A stretch of 64,000 bases of DNA from F23-B02 sp963633225 (GTDB lineage Bacteria; Bacillota; Clostridia; Oscillospirales; Oscillospiraceae): assembly GCA_963633225.1 (NCBI GenBank), contig CAVGXR010000042.1, positions 1 through 64,000 on the forward strand, in the 5' to 3' direction. The position numbers and the translations under genes are program-made. Below are positions 9,000 through 17,159 of this stretch, piece by piece. Position 1 is the first letter of the stretch. Each line of letters begins with the position of its first letter. The notes beneath the pieces are model-generated. The model made no database searches, was not told where the DNA came from, and saw nothing but the letters and a program-made list of their open reading frames with translations.

Positions 9000-11402
9000 A
9001 TGAACCAGAACAAGAAAGAACCCAACCGCGCAATGGCGGTGCTGCCTCTGCGCGGCCTTAATATATTCCCCGGAATGCTCCTGAGCTTCGATGTTGAGCG
9101 TCCGGTATCGCTGGCTGCTCTCAACTGCGCACAGGGCGCGGATCAGGAGATATTCCTCGTCACTCAGAAGGACATAGCAAACGATGTGCCGGAGCTTTCG
9201 GATCTCTACGAATACGGCGTTGTTTGCCGCATCCGTCAGCTTGTGCGTCAGCCGGGCGGTAAGCTCTGCAAGGTGATGGCCGAGGGACTTTACAGAGGCA
9301 GAGTAGCCTCGCTTTCTTCCGACCAGCCCTATTTCTTCGGCGAGATCGAAAGCGTGCCCGACAAGGCCGAAAAGGTCGCACCCGACAGAAAAGAAGCGCT
9401 TATACGCACGATCGTAGGACTGTTTGACGAGTATATCCAGCTTGCCGGCAATATGCCGCCTGAGATGCTCCTCAACCTCATTGTCAGCCGTGATCCGGCC
9501 TTTGTCGCCGATTACACGGCGCAGAATGTCCGCTTCGACTACCGCCAGAAGCAGGCGCTGCTCGAGGAGCTGCACCCCTGCCGCAGGCTTGAAATGCTCA
9601 TTGAAATGCTCAACCATGAGCTTAACGTAATGAGCATAGAGCAGGAGCTTAACGAAGCGACAAACGAGCAGGTCAACCGCAGCCAGCGCGACTATTACCT
9701 GCGCGAGCAGATGAAGATAATCCAGCAGGAGCTCGGCGAGGATGACACAGGCGACGATATCGGCGAATACCGTCAGAAGATACGCGAGCTTAAGCTTCCG
9801 CAGGAGATAGAGGAGAAGCTTCTCAAGGAGGTATCCCACCTTGCAAAGCAGCCCTTCGGCTCTACGGAGGCAACGGTAATACGCGGCTATCTCGATGTGT
9901 GCCTCGAGCTGCCGTGGAATGACAAAACCGAAGAGATTCGGGATATTGATAAGGCGCGAAAGACCCTTGACGAGGATCACTTCGGCCTCGAAAAGGTCAA
10001 GCAGCGCGTTATCGAATACCTTGCGGTAAAGCAGCTTGCGCCCAAGGCAGGCGGAAGCCTTCTGTGCCTTGTCGGTCCTCCGGGAACGGGCAAGACCAGC
10101 ATAGCCATGAGCATTGCCCGCGCAACCAACCGTAAATGCGTGCGCATATCCCTCGGCGGCGTGCATGACGAGGCTGAGATACGCGGTCACAGAAAAACCT
10201 ATGTCGGCGCAATGCCCGGCAGGATCATATCCGGCATCCGTCAGGCAAAAAGCATGAACCCCGTCATGGTGCTCGATGAGATAGACAAGCTGGGCTCGGA
10301 TTATCGCGGAGACCCGTCGGCGGCGCTGCTTGAGGCCCTTGACCCCGAGCAGAACTCGACCTTCAGAGACAACTTCCTCGAAGTGCCCTTTGACCTTTCG
10401 GATGTGTTCTTTATAACAACTGCAAACTCGCTTGACACGATACCGAGAGCGCTCCTTGACCGCATGGAGGTCATAGAGCTGTCAAGCTATACCGATGAGG
10501 AAAAGCTCAGCATAGCAAAGCAGCATCTTCTGCCCAAGCAGCGCAAAAAGCACGGCCTGAAGGCCTCGCAGCTCAAGCTTGGCGATGATGCGATACGCGA
10601 GATCATAACATACTATACACGTGAATCGGGTGTCAGAAGCCTTGAGCGTCAGATAGCCTCTATATGCCGCAAGGCTGCCGTCGCAATATCGGAAGGCGAG
10701 CGCAAGAGCCTTACGCTGCGCTCAGGGGCATTGCAGCCCTATCTGGGCTCACCGAAGTATAAGCCCGAGCAGCGCAGACTCAGCGACGAGGTCGGACTCG
10801 TGCGCGGCCTTGCATGGACGAGCGTAGGCGGCGAGGTCCTTGACGTTGAGGTAGCCGTGGTGGACGGCAGCGGAAAGCTTGAGCTCACCGGCAACCTCGG
10901 CAAGGTAATGCAGGAATCCTGTCAGGCGGCAATGACCTGCATACGAAGCCGCGCCGGCAAGCTCGGCATAGAAGCAGATTTCTACAAAACAAAGGATATA
11001 CATATCCATTTCCCCGAGGGGGCGGTGCCCAAGGACGGCCCGTCGGCAGGCGTTACGGTCTGCACGGCGATAGTTTCGGCTCTTACGGGAATGCCTGTGC
11101 GCCGTGATATCGCCATGACGGGCGAGATAAGTCTGCGCGGCAGAGTTCTGCCCATCGGCGGCTTAAAGGAAAAAACAATGGCAGCGCTGCGAAACGGTGT
11201 CAGCACGGTCGTGATCCCCGCCGAGAATGAGCCGGATCTTGACGAGATAGATCCGACGGTGCGCAAGTCGCTCAATTTTGTGCTTGCCGATAAGGTAGAT
11301 ACGGTGCTTGAAACGGCGCTTGTACATAAGGATGCCGAGGTAAAGCCCGAGGTCATCATGCCGGTTTCGGGCAAGAAATCCCGTCCTGGCATCAGACAGT
11401 AG
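9000..11402 (+). CDS. lon: ATP-dependent Lon protease (LonA)
   Basis: Lon is a soluble AAA+ serine protease that removes damaged and regulatory proteins. The 800-aa chain has the N-terminal Lon substrate domain (AVLPLRGLNIFPGM), a coiled-coil linker, Walker A GPPGTGKT at 359-366, Walker B MVLDEIDK and the C-terminal protease domain with catalytic Ser682 in KDGPSAGV. No membrane segment splits the ATPase, so this is LonA, not LonB. AAGGAGG eight nt upstream fixes the ATG at 9000; an in-frame start at 8961 would lie inside the terminator. It runs into engB after seven bases. Confidence 0.96.
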   Translation: MNQNKKEPNRAMAVLPLRGLNIFPGMLLSFDVERPVSLAALNCAQGADQEIFLVTQKDIANDVPELSDLYEYGVVCRIRQLVRQPGGKLCKVMAEGLYRGRVASLSSDQPYFFGEIESVPDKAEKVAPDRKEALIRTIVGLFDEYIQLAGNMPPEMLLNLIVSRDPAFVADYTAQNVRFDYRQKQALLEELHPCRRLEMLIEMLNHELNVMSIEQELNEATNEQVNRSQRDYYLREQMKIIQQELGEDDTGDDIGEYRQKIRELKLPQEIEEKLLKEVSHLAKQPFGSTEATVIRGYLDVCLELPWNDKTEEIRDIDKARKTLDEDHFGLEKVKQRVIEYLAVKQLAPKAGGSLLCLVGPPGTGKTSIAMSIARATNRKCVRISLGGVHDEAEIRGHRKTYVGAMPGRIISGIRQAKSMNPVMVLDEIDKLGSDYRGDPSAALLEALDPEQNSTFRDNFLEVPFDLSDVFFITTANSLDTIPRALLDRMEVIELSSYTDEEKLSIAKQHLLPKQRKKHGLKASQLKLGDDAIREIITYYTRESGVRSLERQIASICRKAAVAISEGERKSLTLRSGALQPYLGSPKYKPEQRRLSDEVGLVRGLAWTSVGGEVLDVEVAVVDGSGKLELTGNLGKVMQESCQAAMTCIRSRAGKLGIEADFYKTKDIHIHFPEGAVPKDGPSAGVTVCTAIVSALTGMPVRRDIAMTGEISLRGRVLPIGGLKEKTMAALRNGVSTVVIPAENEPDLDEIDPTVRKSLNFVLADKVDTVLETALVHKDAEVKPEVIMPVSGKKSRPGIRQ

Positions 11403-11409
11403 GTGAAGC

Positions 11410-12000
11410 ATGGCTGAACTTAACATAAATAAAGCCGAGTTTATAAAAAGCGCGGCGGCTCCGGCGGGCTTTATCCGCGATGAGCTTCCGAATATCGTAT
11501 TTTCCGGCAAGTCGAACGTCGGAAAATCCTCGGTCATAAACAGGCTTTTAAACCGCAAAAATTTTGCCCGCGTGGGGCAGTCGCCCGGCAAGACCATACA
11601 TGTAAACTATTTTCTCATAGATAAAAGGGTCTACTTCGTCGATCTTCCCGGCTACGGCTACGCCAAGGTCTCAAAAGGTGAGCGCGAGCGCTGGGGAAAG
11701 CTCATGGAGCAGTTCTTTGCAGCCGACGGGCTTATTGACCTCGGCGTTATGATAGTCGATTCACGCCACAAGCCGACGGCTGACGACGTGACTATGGCGC
11801 AGTGGTTCAAAAGCACCGGCTGTCCGCTCGTTGTAGTCGCAAATAAGTCCGATAAGCTCAAAAAAAGCGAAATTGAGCCGAATCTTGAGCTTATCCGCCT
11901 TACTCTCGACCTTGATGCGGAAACGCCGCTCATACTTTTTTCGGCTGAAAAGGGCAGCGGACGCGGCGAGCTCATGTCGCAGATACTCAAATACGTTTAA
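11410..12000 (+). CDS. engB: Ribosome biogenesis GTP-binding protein EngB (YsxC)
   Basis: This TrmE-Era-type GTPase acts in 50S subunit maturation. The 196-aa protein shows G1 GKSNVGKSS at 33-41, G3 DLPGYGYAKV and G4 NKSD. The lon-engB order is conserved in Bacillus and Clostridium. It follows lon at a seven-base gap and is probably cotranscribed with it. Confidence 0.96.
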   Translation: MAELNINKAEFIKSAAAPAGFIRDELPNIVFSGKSNVGKSSVINRLLNRKNFARVGQSPGKTIHVNYFLIDKRVYFVDLPGYGYAKVSKGERERWGKLMEQFFAADGLIDLGVMIVDSRHKPTADDVTMAQWFKSTGCPLVVVANKSDKLKKSEIEPNLELIRLTLDLDAETPLILFSAEKGSGRGELMSQILKYV

Positions 12001-12012
12001 GGAAGCAATATA

Positions 12013-12705
12013 ATGGACTCTTTCGGCGATGTAATGCGAAACCTTGACTGGTCTGTGCTGACGGATATGCTAATGGCCGTCATACCGGCGCTCGTGTGCA
12101 TAACCCTGCACGAGCTCAGCCACGGCTTCGTTGCCTATAAGCTGGGCGATAATACGGCAAAAAATATGGGCAGGCTCACGCTCAACCCCATTAAACATAT
12201 CGACATTATCGGCCTTATAATGATGGTTGCGTTCAAATTCGGCTGGGCAAAGCCCGTGCCGGTAGATATGCGCAATTTTAAGCACCCAAAGCGCGATATG
12301 GCGATAACCGCTCTCGCGGGGCCTGTGTCAAACGTTATCATCTGCTGCGTGGTTCTGTTTATCTACGGCATTATTTTTCTGCCGTGCAGGCTCTCGGGCA
12401 GCGAATTTCTGAGCGATGTGCTGAATATGGTTTACATAACATCGTATCTGAGCATAGCGCTTGCCATATTCAACATCATTCCCGTTCCGCCGCTCGACGG
12501 TTCAAAGGTGCTGTTTTCGCTCATGAGCGACGAGGCATACTTTAAGCTCATGCGCTACGAGCGCTACGGAATGCTGCTCCTGCTTGCGCTTATAGCCACC
12601 GATGTTCTGGGAGCACCGCTCCAGACGGTCACGCAGACCGTATTTGATTTTTTGTTCGTGTTTGCCGAATGGGGCTATAACCTCGCGGTAAAACTGTTTT
12701 ATTGA
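12013..12705 (+). CDS. Site-2 protease family (M50) membrane metalloprotease
   Basis: This 230-aa polytopic protein carries the zinc motif HELSH at 33-37 inside the first membrane segment. The second family motif, an Asp in NIIPVPPLDGSK, is about 120 residues later. It lacks a PDZ domain, so it is a compact YwhC/FPN-type peptidase and not RseP or SpoIVFB. Intramembrane cleavage is expected; its substrate is unknown. It follows engB closely, and its TGA overlaps the possible TTG start of scpA. Confidence 0.85.
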   Translation: MDSFGDVMRNLDWSVLTDMLMAVIPALVCITLHELSHGFVAYKLGDNTAKNMGRLTLNPIKHIDIIGLIMMVAFKFGWAKPVPVDMRNFKHPKRDMAITALAGPVSNVIICCVVLFIYGIIFLPCRLSGSEFLSDVLNMVYITSYLSIALAIFNIIPVPPLDGSKVLFSLMSDEAYFKLMRYERYGMLLLLALIATDVLGAPLQTVTQTVFDFLFVFAEWGYNLAVKLFY

Positions 12706-12707
12706 TA

Positions 12708-13490
12708 ATGGATAATCCGACTTTTCATCTTGAAAGCGTTGTTAAGGATAAAAACGAGCTTCAGGACTTTGACGGTCCGCTCAGCCTTATCCTTATGCTG
12801 CTGTCTAAAAACAAAATAGAGATACGCGATATAAAAATATCCGAAATACTCGATCAGTACCTCGAATACCTCGACCAGATGGAGAAGATGGATCTTGAGA
12901 TAACAAGCGAGTTTGTGCAGATGGCCTCGCATCTTCTGTATATCAAGACAAGAACGCTCCTTGCCGGTGAGGAGGAGGTCAGCGAGCTTGAAGAACTCAT
13001 GACTTCTCTCGAGCAGCTAAAGTGCAAGGATATCTACACGGCTGTGCAGAAAATTACGCCTGAGCTGAAAAAAGCCTCGGAAAAGGGCCTGCTGTACTAT
13101 GCAAAGCTTCCTGAGCCGCTGCCGGATATAAAGCGCGAGTATGAATACCGGCACGAGCCGGCGGATCTGTTCCGTGCGCTGTACACGGTCATCACACGCG
13201 GAGGAAAACCGGCAGAGCCCGAATTTGCGCATAGGCTTGCGCCCTCGCGCATCGTATACGAGGTGCGCACCAAAAGCCGCGAGCTCATAGAGCGCCTGCA
13301 AAGCGGCTCCGCCAAGCTCTCCGAGCTTTATTCAGCCTGCCGCAGCCGCTCGGAGATAGTGGCGACCTTCATATCCATCCTTGAGCTGTGCAGCATGGGC
13401 AGCGTTGAGCTCTCGGGCGACGAGAGCGACTACACGCTCTCCTTCACCGGCGGAGATGTCGGCGAAATTCTTGACAGAATAGTAGAGTAG
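12708..13490 (+). CDS. scpA: Segregation and condensation protein A (kleisin)
   Basis: ScpA is the kleisin that bridges the Smc heads with ScpB during chromosome segregation. The 260-aa protein has the N-terminal kleisin signature DFDGPLSLILMLLSKNKIEI, the helical ITSEFVQMASHLLYIKTR and a winged-helix C-terminus. I prefer the ATG at 12708; a TTG at 12702 would overlap the preceding stop. Neither has a good SD, so translation may be coupled to the M50 gene. scpB follows seven bases later. Confidence 0.93.
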   Translation: MDNPTFHLESVVKDKNELQDFDGPLSLILMLLSKNKIEIRDIKISEILDQYLEYLDQMEKMDLEITSEFVQMASHLLYIKTRTLLAGEEEVSELEELMTSLEQLKCKDIYTAVQKITPELKKASEKGLLYYAKLPEPLPDIKREYEYRHEPADLFRALYTVITRGGKPAEPEFAHRLAPSRIVYEVRTKSRELIERLQSGSAKLSELYSACRSRSEIVATFISILELCSMGSVELSGDESDYTLSFTGGDVGEILDRIVE

Positions 13491-13497
13491 GTTTGTA

Positions 13498-14100
13498 ATG
13501 GAAACAGAGAATATAAAGTCAGCAATTGAGGCAATACTTTTTGCAGCGGGCGAGCCCGTGCCGACGGCACGCCTGTCGCTCATCCTTGAAACCGATGAGG
13601 ACGAGATACTTGCTGCTGCAAAGGAGCTTTCCGATGAATACAGCTTCGGTATGCGCGGAATGCGCATACTCAGGCTCGACAATAAGCTTCAAATGTGCTC
13701 ATCGCCCGAATATGCATCGGTGATAAGCAAAACGCTTGAGCAGCGCAAGCCGCCGATGCTGTCGCAGCCGGCGCTTGAAACGCTTGCGGTAGTTGCGTAT
13801 TTCCAGCCCGTCACAAGGGCATATATAGATCAGGTGCGCGGCGTTGACAGCTCGTATACCGTCGGAGTGCTCATTGACCGCGGCCTTATCGAGCGCTGCG
13901 GCAAGCTTGATGTTCCTGGCAGACCCTCGCTCCTGCGTACAACTGATGTGTTTCTGCGTACCATGGGCGTAAGCAGTCTTGAGGAGCTGCCGGAGCTTCC
14001 CGATATAAGCTCCGGCGACGGTGTCAAAAAGCTTGAGGATGCCATAGAAAAGCTTAATACGGTCGGCGAAAACCAGCTCCGTATGGAGGAGCTTAAATAA
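13498..14100 (+). CDS. scpB: Segregation and condensation protein B
   Basis: ScpB is the winged-helix KITE partner of ScpA in the Smc complex. The 200-aa protein has tandem winged helices, with family motifs ILFAAGEPV near the start, ALETLAVVAYFQPVTRAYID and RGLIERCGKLDVPGRPSLLRTT in the second. It follows scpA closely, and the two are expected to be cotranslated. Confidence 0.95.
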   Translation: METENIKSAIEAILFAAGEPVPTARLSLILETDEDEILAAAKELSDEYSFGMRGMRILRLDNKLQMCSSPEYASVISKTLEQRKPPMLSQPALETLAVVAYFQPVTRAYIDQVRGVDSSYTVGVLIDRGLIERCGKLDVPGRPSLLRTTDVFLRTMGVSSLEELPELPDISSGDGVKKLEDAIEKLNTVGENQLRMEELK

Positions 14101-14130
14101 GTTTTTTAAGTCTTTGAGGTGATGCGCTCC

Positions 14131-14802
14131 ATGGTGCTTGTTATCATCTTAATACTTTTTGCGGCGGTAATGCTCATCCCCGTGGGCGTTTATGCGTCGT
14201 ATACCGGCGGCAGCTTCACCGTCACGGCGCATGTCTGGCTTTATAAGCTCGGCCTGTACCCGCGCAAGGAGAAGAAAGCAAGGGTAGAGGATGCTGAACC
14301 CACGGAGGCCGATGCTGGCAAAAAGCAGATGCCTAAAAAAAGCCTGCTGTCCACTTTTACGCTCGACGATTGGCGCAGGCTCATTAAAACCGCGCTGCGC
14401 ACGCTGCACCGCTTCGGAAACGGCCTGTATTTTGAGCTGATACGTCTCAGGGTACTGATATCCTCTCCCGACCCGTATGACACGGTAACGCGATACAACG
14501 CGGTAAACGGCTTTGTTGGCTCGATGCTGCCCTTTTTTGAGGGCAGGTTTCGGGTCAAAAGGAAGGATATATACATCGGACTTGATATGGAAAGCGGCGA
14601 AAGCCGCGCCGAGGCGGAGCTTTCCGTATCGGTGAGAGTGGGAACTGTTCTGGCCGCCGGTCTTGCGGCTGGCTTTGAGCTTCTGAAAATTCTGATAAAA
14701 AACAGGATACGTCGTATCCGTGAAAGGGTGGAACGCAATGGAGAACAACAAATTGAGCGAAATGATGCAGTCAACAATGAGCAGCATCAAGAACCTTGTT
14801 GA
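14131..14802 (+). CDS. ytfI: DUF2953 protein (YtfI-like)
   Basis: This 223-aa protein has an N-terminal membrane segment (VIILILFAAVMLI). The body shows DUF2953 features: WLYKLG, a Lys/Glu-rich linker, LRVLISSPDPYDTVTRYNAVNG and DIYIGLDMESGESRAEAELSVSVRVG. The family's function is unknown, but it is regularly paired with ytfJ in spore formers, as here. AGGTGAT seven bases upstream favours the ATG at 14131; codons at 14119 and 14122 fall inside that SD. Its last 65 bases are shared with ytfJ in another frame, leaving a Gln/Asn/Glu-rich tail. Confidence 0.75.
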   Translation: MVLVIILILFAAVMLIPVGVYASYTGGSFTVTAHVWLYKLGLYPRKEKKARVEDAEPTEADAGKKQMPKKSLLSTFTLDDWRRLIKTALRTLHRFGNGLYFELIRLRVLISSPDPYDTVTRYNAVNGFVGSMLPFFEGRFRVKRKDIYIGLDMESGESRAEAELSVSVRVGTVLAAGLAAGFELLKILIKNRIRRIRERVERNGEQQIERNDAVNNEQHQEPC

Positions 14803-15115
14803 GGTCAACAACATCGTCGGTGAGCCTATCGTCACACCCGACGGGCAGACTATCATACCCGTGTCAAAGCTGAGCTTCGGCTTCGGCGGAGCGGGCGGAG
14901 ACTCGCTCGGCAGCAGCAAGCAGGGCTACGGCGGCGGCAGCGCAGCCGGAGTCAAGATCGAGCCCATCGGCTTTCTCGTTGTAAATGACGGCGGAGTGCG
15001 CATGATAAACGTTGCGCCGCAGGCGAAAAACGGCGTTGACAGGATCATTGACATGGTCCCCGATGTCATGGACAAGATAGAGAGCATCGCAAATACCAAT
15101 AAGAAAACCGATTAA
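14738..15115 (+). CDS. ytfJ: GerW/YtfJ family sporulation protein
   Basis: The 125-aa protein matches YtfJ (GerW): IVGEPIVTPDGQTIIPVSKLSFGF, a Gly/Ser-rich middle, then GVKIEPIGFLVVNDGGVRMI. YtfJ proteins are made in sporulating cells and in Bacillus influence germination. AAAGGGTGG upstream selects the ATG at 14738, which lies 65 bp inside ytfI. The overlap length is unusual; it implies coupled translation. A hairpin and the carboxypeptidase gene follow. Confidence 0.9.
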   Translation: MENNKLSEMMQSTMSSIKNLVEVNNIVGEPIVTPDGQTIIPVSKLSFGFGGAGGDSLGSSKQGYGGGSAAGVKIEPIGFLVVNDGGVRMINVAPQAKNGVDRIIDMVPDVMDKIESIANTNKKTD

Positions 15116-15135
15116 AAACGCATTTTACTGTCAAT

Positions 15136-15166
15136 AATAAGCACTGCCCGAAAGGTGGTGCTTATT
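15136..15166 (+). promoter_or_regulatory. Hairpin enclosing the SD of the carboxypeptidase gene
   Basis: AATAAGCAC (15136-15144) pairs perfectly with GTGCTTATT (15158-15166). The loop holds AAAGGTGG, the SD of the next gene. A short T-run follows at 15165-15169. It could be a terminator of ytfJ, or a structure that controls access to the ribosome binding site, or both. Confidence 0.6.
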
Positions 15167-15169
15167 TTT

Positions 15170-16306
15170 ATGAGAAAAATCATACCGGCATTTATTATTG
15201 CCGCTTTTGCGCTTGCGATACTGCCGCAGCCCGCTCTTGCCGACGGTGAGCACAAGCTGTCGGCACACAGTGCGATAGTCCTGTGCGCTGACACAGGCGA
15301 TGTGCTTTTTGAAAAAAACGCCGATGAGCGGATGCTCATTGCCAGCATAACCAAGATCATGACGGCCATTGTGGTCATCGAAAACGCAGAGCTTGACGAG
15401 AGGATAGTCATAAGGCCGGAGTGGAGCGCCATAGAGGGCTCAAGCATGTACGCTGTTCCAAACGAGAGCTACAGTGTGCGTGAGCTGCTGTACGGCATGA
15501 TGCTAAGCTCCGGCAACGACGCTGCCGCGGCGCTTGCCTGCACTGTCGGCGGCAGTGAGTCCGCTTTCGCGCAGATGATGAATGAAAAGGCTGACGAGCT
15601 CGGCCTTGAGAATACGTCGTTTCGCAATCCTCACGGCTTGGATGAGGAGGGGCATTATTCCACGACCCGCGATATGGCTCGCCTGACGGCCTACTGCATG
15701 GAAAACGAGAGCTTCAAGAGCATCGTTTCTGCAAACTGCGCCGTAGTAAAGGACGTGACGTACTATAATCACAACCGTCTGCTCAGAGAATACGACGGAT
15801 GTATAGGCGTAAAAACCGGCTATACGATCGCTGCGGGCAGAACGCTCGTCAGCTGTGCAGAGCGCGGCGGTATGCGCCTTGTCTGCGTTACCCTGAACGC
15901 GCCTGACGATTGGAACGATCACAAATACCTTCTGGACAAGGCTTTTTCGGAATATCGCATGGTGTCGTACAGCGCCGACAGCTTCAAGCTGTCGCTTGAT
16001 GTTTTATCCTCCGTTGCCAGCACAGCCGAGGCCGTTCCTCAAAGCGGGATAAAGCTCCTGCTGCACGAAGATGATGAGCTGAGCGTAAGGCTCGAAGCGC
16101 CGCGCATATTGTTTGCCGGAGGCATAGAGGGCGAACGGGTAGGGAAGATCAGCGTGTTTATAAACGGAGCTCTTGCGGCGCAGGAGGATTTGGTTTATAC
16201 TGAGGATGTAAAAATCGATATCTCTCAGCGTCTTACTCCGTATGAGAGGCTGAGCAGAATGCTTGATACGGCGCTCAGACCGTATTATATAGGTGAAGAA
16301 AAATGA
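15170..16306 (+). CDS. D-alanyl-D-alanine carboxypeptidase (DacF/PBP5 type)
   Basis: This low-molecular-weight penicillin-binding protein trims the terminal D-Ala of peptidoglycan stem peptides outside the membrane. The 378-aa chain has a signal peptide (about 1-24, ending ALA), the SxxK motif SITK with Ser59, SGN at 114-116 and KTG in VKTGYT. A beta-rich C-terminal domain and an amphipathic tail ending RPYYIGEEK follow, as in PBP5. The downstream rluB gene overlaps by four bases. Its place after ytfJ suggests, but does not prove, a sporulation role like DacF or DacB. Confidence 0.9.
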   Translation: MRKIIPAFIIAAFALAILPQPALADGEHKLSAHSAIVLCADTGDVLFEKNADERMLIASITKIMTAIVVIENAELDERIVIRPEWSAIEGSSMYAVPNESYSVRELLYGMMLSSGNDAAAALACTVGGSESAFAQMMNEKADELGLENTSFRNPHGLDEEGHYSTTRDMARLTAYCMENESFKSIVSANCAVVKDVTYYNHNRLLREYDGCIGVKTGYTIAAGRTLVSCAERGGMRLVCVTLNAPDDWNDHKYLLDKAFSEYRMVSYSADSFKLSLDVLSSVASTAEAVPQSGIKLLLHEDDELSVRLEAPRILFAGGIEGERVGKISVFINGALAAQEDLVYTEDVKIDISQRLTPYERLSRMLDTALRPYYIGEEK

Positions 16307-17013
16307 AGCAGCGACTGCAAAAGCTCATATCCGCCGCGGGCATGGCCTCGCGCCGCAGGAGCGAGGAGCTCATAAAAGCCGGCAGGGTAACTGTAAACGG
16401 TGTCCCTGCCGCACTCGGTGACAGTGCCGATCCCGATATCGACATTATCTGCGTTGACGGCAGACTTCTTGAGCGGCATGACGAGAGGACGTACATAATG
16501 CTGTATAAGCCACGCGGCTATGTCACAACGCTCAGCGACGAGAAAAACCGGCGCTGTGTCAGCGAGCTGGTGAAGGATATCGGCATCCGGCTCTATCCCG
16601 TGGGGCGGCTTGACATGTATTCCGAGGGGCTTCTCATCATGACAGACGACGGAGAGCTTGCAAACAGGCTCATGCACCCCTCGTCGCAGACGGATAAGAC
16701 CTACCACGCATGGGTAAAGGGACGCTGCGGTGAAACAGCGCTGGAGGTGCTCAGAAGTCCGCTTGTCATAGACGGATACAGGATACGTCCCGCCGAGGTC
16801 GAGATAATAAAGACTGCTGAGGACTATACGCAGCTTTCAATCTGCATACACGAGGGCAGAAACCGCCAGATAAGAAAAATGTGTGACTGCGCCGGCCTGA
16901 GCCTTACAAAGCTCAAGCGAGTTTCAGAGGGCTGCCTTTCCCTCGGCGAGCTCAGGCCAGGGCAATGGAGATACCTCACGGAGGAAGAATTGCAAGAGCT
17001 TCAATCCGAATGA
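16303..17013 (+). CDS. rluB: Pseudouridine synthase, RsuA/RluB family
   Basis: This enzyme isomerises a uridine in rRNA; RluB-type enzymes act on the 23S central region. The 236-aa protein has an N-terminal S4 domain (QRLQKLISAAGMASRR) and the catalytic Asp104 in PVGRLDMYSEGL. The family motifs NRRCVSELV and HEGRNRQIRKM are present. ATGA overlap with the carboxypeptidase gene is seen, an arrangement common in clostridia. Distinguishing RluB from RsuA by sequence alone is not certain. Confidence 0.88.
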   Translation: MKQRLQKLISAAGMASRRRSEELIKAGRVTVNGVPAALGDSADPDIDIICVDGRLLERHDERTYIMLYKPRGYVTTLSDEKNRRCVSELVKDIGIRLYPVGRLDMYSEGLLIMTDDGELANRLMHPSSQTDKTYHAWVKGRCGETALEVLRSPLVIDGYRIRPAEVEIIKTAEDYTQLSICIHEGRNRQIRKMCDCAGLSLTKLKRVSEGCLSLGELRPGQWRYLTEEELQELQSE

Positions 17014-17044
17014 AGCCGAAAAACTTAAAAGCCTTGAGCCGAAT

Positions 17045-17078
17045 GCCCCGAATGCGCGGAAATCTGCAAGTTCGGGGC
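17045..17078 (+). other. Hairpin downstream of rluB
   Basis: GCCCCGAA (17045-17052) pairs with TTCGGGGC (17071-17078). It is followed by As and not Ts, so it is not a classical terminator. It may protect the 3' end of the rluB message. Confidence 0.45.
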
Positions 17079-17082
17079 AAAA

Positions 17083-17116
17083 AAATTGCAAGCTGCTATT
17101 GCAATTTAAATAAAAT
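17083..17116 (+). promoter_or_regulatory. Perfect inverted repeat overlapping a possible promoter of the RpiR-type regulator
   Basis: AAATTGCAA (17083-17091), seven bases, then TTGCAATTT (17099-17107) forms an operator-like palindrome. TTGCAA (17086-17091) could be a -35 and TAAAAT (17111-17116) a -10 with a long 19-nt spacer. Autoregulation by the downstream regulator is an inference. Confidence 0.4.
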
Positions 17117-17159
17117 GAAAGTAAAATGTCTTTTATGCTTTAACATGGAGATGAACAAT

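Noticed and set aside
8973..10190. A 405-codon minus-strand open frame opposite lon
   Set aside because: No SD, Leu/His-rich shadow composition, and the plus strand has clear Lon domains.
17045..17078. Classical terminator for rluB
   Set aside because: The stem is good, but it is followed by As and not Ts on the plus strand.
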